Positions 1-7,100 of a stretch of DNA of 64,000 nt are shown here, piece after piece. Both the position numbers and the translations under genes were made by a program. The stretch lies in contig JAAFJG010000009.1 in the NCBI GenBank assembly GCA_013298075.1, positions 1-64,000 on the forward strand, given 5' to 3'. Every line of letters starts with the position of its first letter. The stretch's first letter is position 1. The notes beneath the pieces are model-generated. The model ran no database searches, was not told the DNA's origin, and saw only the letters and a list, made by a program, of their open reading frames with translations. Source of the stretch: Cytophagales bacterium (GTDB lineage: Bacteria; Bacteroidota; Bacteroidia; Cytophagales; Microscillaceae).

Positions 1-71
1 CTCAAAAAAGAAAAAAAAGTAGAAAAAAATCAAAAAAATGAATAGAGATTAGACAAACTTTAATGAAAAAT

Positions 72-100
72 AAAAAAATGGTTTTCTTGAAAGAAAACCA
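72..100 (-). terminator. Rho-independent terminator, minus strand
   Basis: A perfect 10-bp stem (TGGTTTTCTT / AAGAAAACCA) with a 2-base loop is followed, reading on the minus strand, by a run of seven T. It lies downstream of the lipoprotein gene ending at 250 and would end that transcript. Confidence 0.6.
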
Positions 101-133
101 ACGCTAAAATATTGTCCAAAGTCTAAATTAATT

Positions 134-240
134 TGAAAATATAGAAAAATATCAACTCAAGAAACATAAAAGTTTCGGCTCAAGCCAACGATTGAATTTT
201 ATATTTGCCTCCAGATAAATCTGGAGGCAATTCAAAAAAA
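134..240 (+). repeat. REP-like dispersed repeat, copy A (partial)
   Basis: This copy holds a small GGCT...AGCC hairpin (177-186) and a palindrome CCTCCAGATAAATCTGGAGG (208-227) followed by CAATTCAAAAA. It matches the copies at 19473-19690, 53122-53334 (opposite strand) and 57112-57146. The shared block begins at TTGAAAATATAGAAAAATATCAA. It is seen directly in the sequence; function and mobility are unknown. Confidence 0.75.
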
Positions 241-249
241 TATTATCCA

Positions 250-1413
250 TCAAAAAGGAATTTTATATCTTTTTCCTTTTAAAATATTTTCAATCATTAA
301 TTTTGTATCCAAAAAAATAGTAGAATTATCGTTGGTTAATAAAATAATTTTTGTTTTTTGTTCTTTCCACCACCAAATTCCTGTCTGAAATCCGAGCCAT
401 TTTCCTGTTTGAAACAATAATTTTTCGTCTTGTTTGATGTGCCAACCTTTGGCAAACGGAACAATTTTTCCATTATTTAGGACAAAGGGAGCAAAATAAT
501 CATCTTTTTTATCCTCTAAAAAAAAATCTTCTGTATAAAATTTTTCAAAATGATGCAAATCATCAAGACTCGCCCAAAGTCCTTCTGCTCCATAAATATA
601 TTGTAAAAAATGGTCATCAAAATTTTTCTTTCTATCTAAATAAAAAGCATCAACACAAAAAATTGGTTTTTTTTCTGATAAAAATGGAAGATATAATTGA
701 TTGATAGTCAAGCCTTTACATACGTCATCTTTCACAAAATCTATCCACAATTTTTGCCCTACTAACTCAACTATGCGTGCCAACAAAACATAATTGGTGG
801 GACTATATTCAAAATCTGTTTCAGGCTCAAATCTTACATTTGGCGAACTTGCTATAATCCAATCAATCACATTTCGATTCGTAGCATAAGTATTCAAATC
901 TTTCGAATTATTTAAAAAATAGGTTTGATAATCAGGCAAACCCGAAGTATGATTTAATAAGTGTTTGATTTTCAAGTTTTTATATTTTGTTTTTCTAAAA
1001 TATTTACTTAAAGAATCTTCTAAATTGATTTTATTTTTTTGGAGTAATACATCAATGGCTGCGGCTGTAAAAATTTGTGCCACTGCTCCAATATGAAATG
1101 CTTTTTGTGTGGTTAAAATATTATCCAAATCACGTTTATATCTGTCTGTTGTGCCATAACATCTATTCAATAAAATTTTTCCATTTTCTTCGACCAACAA
1201 ACAACCATTCCATCGGTATCTTCTGCCAATTTCAGACAAAATCATATCGATTGTATTTTTTTTGACTTCACTCCATTTAATTTTCACAGAATCAATTTGT
1301 TGATTCAATGTTTTTTCTTCTTTTTTTGTTTTTTTATTTTGACAATTTAGGAAAATAAATGAGAAAAAAATAAAAAATAATAGTAAAAACGCTGTTTTTT
1401 TATGGTTTATCAT
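250..1413 (-). CDS. Beta-lactamase-fold (class C/serine hydrolase) lipoprotein, probably catalytically dead
   Basis: This 387-residue protein resembles the beta-lactamase/penicillin-binding family (PF00144). The order of blocks fits: an FTAAAIDVLL helix after the first motif, LLNHTSGLPDY, FEYSPTNYVLLARIVE, and a late LTNDN strand. The catalytic residues do not fit. The SxxK position reads A-V-A-Q (residues 110-113), the YxN position reads YSP, and the HxG position reads QTG. I infer a binding or structural pseudo-enzyme. The N-terminus is a lipoprotein signal (hydrophobic stretch, then FLNC with Cys24). I chose ATG at 1413 over the upstream TTG at 1434, because a TATTTTTG promoter element overlaps that TTG. 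The gene stands alone, with a terminator at 72-100. Confidence 0.8.
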   Translation of the reverse strand: MINHKKTAFLLLFFIFFSFIFLNCQNKKTKKEEKTLNQQIDSVKIKWSEVKKNTIDMILSEIGRRYRWNGCLLVEENGKILLNRCYGTTDRYKRDLDNILTTQKAFHIGAVAQIFTAAAIDVLLQKNKINLEDSLSKYFRKTKYKNLKIKHLLNHTSGLPDYQTYFLNNSKDLNTYATNRNVIDWIIASSPNVRFEPETDFEYSPTNYVLLARIVELVGQKLWIDFVKDDVCKGLTINQLYLPFLSEKKPIFCVDAFYLDRKKNFDDHFLQYIYGAEGLWASLDDLHHFEKFYTEDFFLEDKKDDYFAPFVLNNGKIVPFAKGWHIKQDEKLLFQTGKWLGFQTGIWWWKEQKTKIILLTNDNSTIFLDTKLMIENILKGKRYKIPF

Positions 1414-1431
1414 CTTATAAATAAAAACTTT

Positions 1432-1439
1432 CAAAAATA
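1432..1439 (-). promoter_or_regulatory. Bacteroidota-type -7 element (TATTTTTG)
   Basis: On the minus strand TATTTTTG matches TAnnTTTG and lies about 19 bases before the ATG at 1413. It decides the start codon of the lipoprotein gene, because the in-frame TTG lies inside the element. Confidence 0.45.
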
Positions 1440-1451
1440 AATACTAAAAAA

Positions 1452-1483
1452 TTTGGTATTCTTAATAATCTGTCCTACTTTTG
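1452..1483 (+). promoter_or_regulatory. Promoter of the candidate small RNA
   Basis: TTTG at 1452-1455 and TACTTTTG at 1476-1483 are separated by 20 bases, the spacing expected of the Bacteroidota -33/-7 promoter. No plus-strand gene follows before the terminator hairpin at about 1509-1550. Confidence 0.5.
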
Positions 1484-1489
1484 CATTAC

Positions 1490-1552
1490 ACATAGCTGGT
1501 TGAAGGATACCGAAGTAATTTTAACTCCCCGTTAAAGGCTTCGGTTTTTTTA
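1490..1552 (+). ncRNA. Candidate small RNA of about 60 nt
   Basis: Downstream of a good plus-strand promoter, a short stretch ends in ACCGAAG...CTTCGGT followed by seven T, which is an intrinsic terminator with a loop of about 22 bases. Both flanking genes are on the minus strand, so the transcript would be free-standing. Its 3' end could also pair with the end of the tatD message. I do not recognise an Rfam family. Confidence 0.45.
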
Positions 1553-1555
1553 TTT

Positions 1556-2329
1556 TTAATTCATTTGAAATAATTTAAGTGCGTTTTCAGTCGTTCTTTC
1601 ACTAATTTCTTCCAAACTTACTCCTTTAATATCCGCTAATTTTTGAGCAATAATTGGAATATAACTCGATTCATTTCTTTGCCCACGATGTGGGACAGGC
1701 GATAAATAAGGGCTATCCGTTTCTAAAACCAAATATTCCAAAGGAACATTGGGCAATACATTATCCAAACCGCTTTTTTTATACGTTACAACGCCACCAA
1801 TTCCCATATAAAAACCCAATTCCATAATCGTTTTGGCAGAATTTTCACTTCCGCCAAAACAATGAAATACACCTCTCAAATCTTCGCCTGCGTGTGGAGA
1901 AACTAACTCAACTGTTTCTTCGAAAGATGCTCTACAATGAATTATAATCGGAATTTTATATTTTTTTGCCCATTGAATTTGTATCGTGAACGCTTCTTTT
2001 TGTTGTTCCCAAAAAGTTTTGTCCCAATGCAAATCTGTACCTATTTCTCCAATGGCTACAAATTTTCTTTCTGATAAATGTTTTTCCATAATAGCCAATT
2101 CTTTTTCAAAATCTGCTTTTACCGAACAAGGATGCAAACCCATCAAAGCAAAACAATTTTCAGGATATTGATTTTCTAATTCGTACATTCCTTCAATGGT
2201 TTTTGTGTCTATATTAGGCAAAAAAAACTTGTTTACGCCTTCAGAAATGGCATTTTCAATGATATTTTTTCTATCTTTTTTAAATTGCGCATCATATAAA
2301 TGTGCGTGTGTGTCTATGAATTCTAACAT
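1556..2329 (-). CDS. tatD: TatD family metal-dependent deoxyribonuclease
   Basis: This 257-residue TIM-barrel hydrolase has nearly all the landmarks of the TatD family. These are DTHAH at residues 6-10 (metal-binding HxH), GEIGTD with the metal-bridging Glu, IIIHCRAS and GVFHCFGGS histidines, and ETDSPYLSPVPHRGQRNE near the C-terminus with the final metal-binding Asp. Family members are 3'-5' exonucleases or AP endonucleases that act in the cytoplasm on DNA ends. The length is normal. It ends six bases beyond the terminator hairpin of the opposing small-RNA candidate. No clear promoter is visible upstream. Confidence 0.93.
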   Translation of the reverse strand: MLEFIDTHAHLYDAQFKKDRKNIIENAISEGVNKFFLPNIDTKTIEGMYELENQYPENCFALMGLHPCSVKADFEKELAIMEKHLSERKFVAIGEIGTDLHWDKTFWEQQKEAFTIQIQWAKKYKIPIIIHCRASFEETVELVSPHAGEDLRGVFHCFGGSENSAKTIMELGFYMGIGGVVTYKKSGLDNVLPNVPLEYLVLETDSPYLSPVPHRGQRNESSYIPIIAQKLADIKGVSLEEISERTTENALKLFQMN

Positions 2330-2402
2330 TGTTGTTTTATTTTGTTTGTTTTATTTTCTTTTTTTATTTTGTTTTTTTGATTATTGTTTCAAATTTTGAT
2401 AT

Positions 2403-2437
2403 AAAAAAAGTAGTAAAATTCTCGTTTTACTACTTTT
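2403..2437 (-). terminator. Rho-independent terminator
   Basis: A perfect 13-bp stem AAAAGTAGTAAAA / TTTTACTACTTTT is followed on the minus strand by a T run (2403-2409). It ends the TPR gene transcript at 2473 and separates it from tatD. Confidence 0.75.
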
Positions 2438-2472
2438 CTAATCAATATGAAAACTAATCTATTGTATGAAAT

Positions 2473-3186
2473 CTATTTTCGCATCATTGTTTCAAGACGT
2501 GCTTGATATTTTTTCGCATTATAATATTCGTTAGTATTTGGATATTCTCTTCCTACTTTTTCGTATATTTTTAATGCGTCTTCATTTTTCTTTGCTTTTT
2601 CGTAAGCCAACGCTAATTTCATCATATAAATTGGCGTAAATTGTTTATTTGATTTATAATCAACGGCTCTATTATAATTAGTAATTGCTTCTTCAAACTG
2701 ATTCAATTCCATATAAGCATCACCAATCAAACTATAAGCACGTGCTTGCACGAGCCAATCATTTCCTGAGAATTTTCGCAATCTATCAATCGCTTCTTTG
2801 AATTTTTTTTCTTTCAAATGGGCTACCCCTGAATAAAAATAAGCCATATTTGCTGCTTTACTTAACGGATAATTTTTAATTATCGCTTCAAAACCCAAAT
2901 AATTTCCATCACCTTTGATAGATTTTTTATAATCTTCTGCTTTCCACCAATATTCAGCAGCAAACATTTGTTCTTGTGCTTCACGTTCTTGCGAACCTTG
3001 CATATAATTAAATATAAAATATCCTGCAATAATAGCAACAACTAAACCAGCAACAATTCCAACGATGATTCGATTGCGGCTTATATATTGTTGTGTTTTG
3101 ACAAAACTTTCTAATGAATTTTCTTCTGTTTCATTTGATTCAATTTTTGGAACTTTTATCAAATCTACATTTTTTATTTTACTCAT
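2473..3186 (-). CDS. Membrane-anchored tetratricopeptide repeat protein
   Basis: The 237-residue protein has a short cytoplasmic acidic N-terminus, one transmembrane helix at about residues 39-61 (IIVGIVAGLVVAIIAGYFIF), and a C-terminal part made of TPR helices. Blocks such as MAYFYSGVAHLKEKKFKEAI, AYSLIGDAYMEL and AYEKAKKNEDALKIYEKV show the repeat. The topology and length resemble YfgM, the ancillary SecYEG-associated periplasmic protein, but I would not go beyond YfgM-like. It is transcribed alone, from a TACCTTTG promoter to the terminator at 2403-2437. Confidence 0.85.
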   Translation of the reverse strand: MSKIKNVDLIKVPKIESNETEENSLESFVKTQQYISRNRIIVGIVAGLVVAIIAGYFIFNYMQGSQEREAQEQMFAAEYWWKAEDYKKSIKGDGNYLGFEAIIKNYPLSKAANMAYFYSGVAHLKEKKFKEAIDRLRKFSGNDWLVQARAYSLIGDAYMELNQFEEAITNYNRAVDYKSNKQFTPIYMMKLALAYEKAKKNEDALKIYEKVGREYPNTNEYYNAKKYQARLETMMRK

Positions 3187-3217
3187 TGTTTTAAGAGGTC
3201 TTTCGATTTTTAAAGTG

Positions 3218-3225
3218 CAAAGGTA
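3218..3225 (-). promoter_or_regulatory. Bacteroidota-type -7 element (TACCTTTG)
   Basis: TACCTTTG on the minus strand lies 31 bases before the ATG of the TPR protein. It is followed by GC, as in most promoters of this window. Confidence 0.55.
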
Positions 3226-3370
3226 TTGATATATTTTCTAAAAAACTAATTTTATTTAATTTTTTTTATAAATATTTGTAATATTCTAAAAAATATTCTA
3301 ATTTTACAAGCTGAATATTAAAATAAAGCAAATAAAAACAAAAATATTGCCTTTTATTTCTTAAAAAAAT

Positions 3371-4705
3371 ATGATAAAAATTTATAGTTTAATCATTTTG
3401 TTATTTCTTTTTTGTATTGATTTATATGCACAATTTAAAATTCCGAGAATTTTAAAACATACAAATCCTATACAAATTCAAAATCTTTATGCTTTAAATT
3501 CTCCATTTAGAGAAACAAATGTTTGCGTTTCTCCCGATGGACAATATATTTTTTTTATGTCTTTGAGAGGTGGACAAACTTGGTCAAAACAGCGTTTGCA
3601 AGGAAGAAATGTAGTGTATGATGGTGATATTTGGAGAGCAAAAAAAACGAATGGACAATGGGAATATCCTGTTGTGTTAGGCGAAAATATCAATACTTAT
3701 GATGGAGAAGATGAACCAAATATTTCGCCCGATGGACAAAATGTAGTTTTTCAAAGCTGGGGAAAAAATTGGGAAACCACCAACGGACCTTATTATCAAT
3801 CTACGCTCACAGGCACACAATGGGGAAGTGCGGTAGGATTGGGAGGAGGAATTAACCAATTTTTTAATTACCTTGCTATCACAGATTCGAAAGACATGGC
3901 AATTATGTCAGGTTTGAAAGACAATAATTATGCTACTGATGGCGCAACCCTTTCGGCTGATGGCAAAATATTTATTGTTGCGGTTGGGCAATACACAGGA
4001 AAAATGGATTTATATATCTCTCGAAAAAACGAACAAAATATTTGGTCATATCCTAAAAGATTGCCTGTGAGTACTATGGGTAATGAACGTTCTCCTTTTT
4101 TGGCTTCTGATAACAAAACTTTGTATTTTGCCTCTGATGGTTATGCAGGTTGGGGCGGTTTAGATATTCATAAAACGACTTTAAATATTGATGATAGTTG
4201 TGGCGAAGTTATCAATGTAGGAAGTCCTTTTAATACTTGGCAAGATGATTATGGTTTGATTTTGACTGCTTCGGGCAACGAAGCCTATTTTGTGAGAGAA
4301 GGTGATATTTATTTTACGAATACCAAAAATGCTAATGTTGAATTAAAACCCAATGAACCAACTTTGATGCTTTCAGGAAAAATTATACTCAAAAAAAGCC
4401 AAAAACCAACGCAAGCAACTATTAAAATTATCGATAAAGATACGGATAAAATAATCGTAGAAACGAAAAATAATGCCCTTACAGGCGAATATGCGATTGT
4501 GATACCTAACACAACCAAGCAAATTGAGATAGAAATTACAAAAATAAAATATAAAAAAGAAAACGAAGAGGTAAATATTCCTAATCTTTCACAAGGTTTG
4601 AATAAAATTGATACTCATTTTTATTTATTGACAGAAGAAGAACAACTCGCAGAAATTCCAAAGGAAAATGCCGCTTCTTTTGGAGAAGAAACCAGATTAA
4701 AATAA
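3371..4705 (+). CDS. Secreted PD40 beta-propeller protein
   Basis: The 444-residue protein starts with a Sec signal peptide ending in LYAQ. It then has PD40-type WD40-like repeats, with the hallmark phrases VSPDGQYIFFMS, ISPDGQNVVFQS, LSADGKIFIVA and LASDNKTLYFASDGYAGWGGLDI. The last 110 residues look like a carboxypeptidase-regulatory beta domain (LSGKIILKKSQKPTQATIKI) without an OmpA peptidoglycan-binding module, so it is shorter than the usual PD40-OmpA proteins of this phylum. It probably acts in the periplasm or at the outer membrane. Four bases separate its stop from the next ATG, so it heads a three-gene operon. Substrate unknown. Confidence 0.8.
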   Translation: MIKIYSLIILLFLFCIDLYAQFKIPRILKHTNPIQIQNLYALNSPFRETNVCVSPDGQYIFFMSLRGGQTWSKQRLQGRNVVYDGDIWRAKKTNGQWEYPVVLGENINTYDGEDEPNISPDGQNVVFQSWGKNWETTNGPYYQSTLTGTQWGSAVGLGGGINQFFNYLAITDSKDMAIMSGLKDNNYATDGATLSADGKIFIVAVGQYTGKMDLYISRKNEQNIWSYPKRLPVSTMGNERSPFLASDNKTLYFASDGYAGWGGLDIHKTTLNIDDSCGEVINVGSPFNTWQDDYGLILTASGNEAYFVREGDIYFTNTKNANVELKPNEPTLMLSGKIILKKSQKPTQATIKIIDKDTDKIIVETKNNALTGEYAIVIPNTTKQIEIEITKIKYKKENEEVNIPNLSQGLNKIDTHFYLLTEEEQLAEIPKENAASFGEETRLK

Positions 4706-4709
4706 ACGT

Positions 4710-6035
4710 ATGAATTTAAAAGACATCGCCTTAACACCTATTTATTTTTTGATAATATATGCCGTTTTGAATAATATCAAAAATGGCATAAAAGACCCAA
4801 TATTGAAACAATATTATCTACCTGCTTTCACTATGAAAGCCTTCGGTTCTCTTGCTTTTGGTTTAATTTATCATTTTTATTATGGTGGTGGTGATACGGT
4901 CAATTTTTATAATGATACTTTGCCAATTTGGGAGGCTTTTGTGAATAATCCAATACTTGGTTTTCAAATTATCACCTCAACAGTAGGAACTTATCCGCCA
5001 GAAATTTCTTCTTATTTAGTTAGAATTTATTTTTATCACGCAGGTGATTCGGATACTTTCAATACCATTAGAATTTCGGGTTTTTTTAGTTTTTTTACTT
5101 TTAATACTTATTCTTCCATTGCTTTAGGGTTTGCTTTATTGAGTTTTACGGGTATGTGGAAAATGTATCGAGTTTTTTATGATTTATATCCAGAAGTTCA
5201 TCGACCTTTGGCTTGGGCTGTTTTTTTCATTCCTTCGGTTTATTTTTGGGGTTCAGGTTTGATGAAAGATGGCATTTGTATTGGTGCATTGGGTTGGTTA
5301 TTGTATGGATTTTATTTTACATTTATCAAAAGAGAAAAAATTTTATTGCATTTATTTTATCTTATTTTTGCGGCTTTTATCTTATATGCTTTCAAAAGAT
5401 ATATATTGTTTGCGGCATTAGTGCCTATGGTTTTGTGGGGATTTTTACAATATCGTATGCAAATTAAAAATAAATTAATACGCCTTGTATCTTTGCCTAT
5501 TTTATTGGCTATAGGTATTCCTGTAGGTCTTTGGGGCTTGTCAAAAATTACAGAAGGAGATAAAAAATATAGTTTAGAAACATTAGGCAACACAGCAAAA
5601 GTATCAGCAGATTGGCTACAAACAGTTGGAACTCAACAAAAAGGTTCGGTTTATTCTGTTGGAGAATTAGATGGAAGTTTGTTAGCTCCTTTGAGATTAG
5701 CACCTCAAGCTATTTGGACAGGTTTATTTCAACCTCATCCTTGGCAAGCACGTAATATTGTAATGATAATTTCTTCGTTTGAAACTACTTTTTTTCTATT
5801 GATTACTTTGCGTATATTATGGGCAACTGGTTTTTTTGCGATTTCTAAGTTACTTTTGGAACACCCTCTTACTTTTTTTTGTTTAATTTTTACTATTTTA
5901 TTGGCTTTTGGTACAGCCATTGGCTCGGCAAATTATGGTTCATTGGTTCGTTATCGGATTCCGATGATGCCATTTTATTTGGCTATGTTATATATTTTAC
6001 GTTATCAAACTCATCGTTCTGTTAAGTTATTTTAA
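4710..6035 (+). CDS. Polytopic membrane protein of unknown function
   Basis: The 441-residue protein has about ten hydrophobic segments. Two polar signatures stand out: YGGGDTVNFYNDT near residue 55 in an outside loop, and PSVYFWGSGLMKDGICIGALGW near residues 173-195. The PS-x-FW-S/G-x-x-KD pattern recalls membrane polymerases and GT-C-like enzymes of surface polysaccharide synthesis, such as the EpsG or Wzy type. That is inference from pattern only. The gene sits 4 bases after the PD40 gene and 4 bases before the MBL hydrolase, so it is co-transcribed with both. Confidence 0.75.
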   Translation: MNLKDIALTPIYFLIIYAVLNNIKNGIKDPILKQYYLPAFTMKAFGSLAFGLIYHFYYGGGDTVNFYNDTLPIWEAFVNNPILGFQIITSTVGTYPPEISSYLVRIYFYHAGDSDTFNTIRISGFFSFFTFNTYSSIALGFALLSFTGMWKMYRVFYDLYPEVHRPLAWAVFFIPSVYFWGSGLMKDGICIGALGWLLYGFYFTFIKREKILLHLFYLIFAAFILYAFKRYILFAALVPMVLWGFLQYRMQIKNKLIRLVSLPILLAIGIPVGLWGLSKITEGDKKYSLETLGNTAKVSADWLQTVGTQQKGSVYSVGELDGSLLAPLRLAPQAIWTGLFQPHPWQARNIVMIISSFETTFFLLITLRILWATGFFAISKLLLEHPLTFFCLIFTILLAFGTAIGSANYGSLVRYRIPMMPFYLAMLYILRYQTHRSVKLF

Positions 6036-6039
6036 AAAA

Positions 6040-6870
6040 ATGTCAATCATAACCATTAAAAAACATCAAGAAGTAGAAATGATAGAAACAGGTTTTTCTT
6101 TATTTGGAAAACCTTTATTAAACGTGTATTGTTTTTATATTGATGGTATTTTGCTTGATACAGGGCAACATCGAATGCAAAAACATATCATCAAAGCTTT
6201 AGAAAATAAAAAAATAAATCAAATTATTCTTACGCATCATCACGAAGACCATTCGGGAAATGCACAAGTTTTATCAGAATTACATCAAGCACCGATTTAT
6301 GCTAATGAATTATCAGTGCCTTATATTACCAAAGGTTTTCCTTATCGAATTAGGTTTTATCAATGGTATAATTTAGGAAAAATAACATTGGTTAAAAATC
6401 CTTTGCCCTATCCTACAAAATTTGAAACTAAAAATATTTGTTTGGAACCTATTTATACGCCCGGACATTGTGAAGACCATTATTGTTTTTTTGAACGCAA
6501 TAAAGGTTGGTTATTTAGTGGTGATTTATACATTGGAAACTTGCAAGTGATGAGAAATAATGATGAAGATATGGAAATAATGATGGAAAGCATTATCAAA
6601 ATGTTGGCGTATGATTTTGATGTATTGTTTTGTTGTCATCACCCAAAAATCAACGATGGAAAAAAATATTTACGATATAAATTAGAATATTTACAAGAAT
6701 TCCAACAAAAAGCCATTCATTTTTATCAACAAGGATATTCTATCAAAGAAATTATGAAAAAAATGAATAAAAAAGAAAATTGGTTTTATAAAATATATAC
6801 AGAAAACGATATTGGCGTAGATTTTATGGTTCAATCTGCTTTGAGAAAAACTATAGAAATGGAAAAATAA
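6040..6870 (+). CDS. MBL-fold metallo-hydrolase
   Basis: This 276-residue metallo-beta-lactamase-fold enzyme has THHHEDH at residues 65-71 (the HxHxDH metal site), YTPGHCEDHYC supplying the next His, WLFSGDLYIG with the bridging Asp, and CCHHPKI with the last His. This is the full set for a dinuclear site, as in glyoxalase II-like hydrolases. The C-terminal 80 residues form a helical tail (GYSIKEIMKKMNKKENWFYKI) that looks like a small helix-turn-helix. It is the last gene of the PD40/membrane/MBL operon. Substrate unknown. Confidence 0.85.
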   Translation: MSIITIKKHQEVEMIETGFSLFGKPLLNVYCFYIDGILLDTGQHRMQKHIIKALENKKINQIILTHHHEDHSGNAQVLSELHQAPIYANELSVPYITKGFPYRIRFYQWYNLGKITLVKNPLPYPTKFETKNICLEPIYTPGHCEDHYCFFERNKGWLFSGDLYIGNLQVMRNNDEDMEIMMESIIKMLAYDFDVLFCCHHPKINDGKKYLRYKLEYLQEFQQKAIHFYQQGYSIKEIMKKMNKKENWFYKIYTENDIGVDFMVQSALRKTIEMEK

Positions 6871-7100
6871 TATATGAAAAAAGAAAAAAATTATCATAAA
6901 TATTACCATTTTCCAAATCAAAAAATAAGTGGAAAATGTTTGGTTTCAAAATAAATGGATATTGATAGGTTTTTCTCAGCAAAAGCCTTTTTTATTAGTA
7001 AATATTTTTTTGCTTTTTATTTTTATCACCCATTCTATACTTTTGAGGTTTGATTTATCGTTATCAAAAAAAATAAAACCTTTCAAAACCAAAGAAAATT

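Noticed and set aside
1-249. Additional gene at the left edge
   Set aside because: Only a terminator hairpin and REP-like copy A are visible, with no open frame of useful length on either strand.
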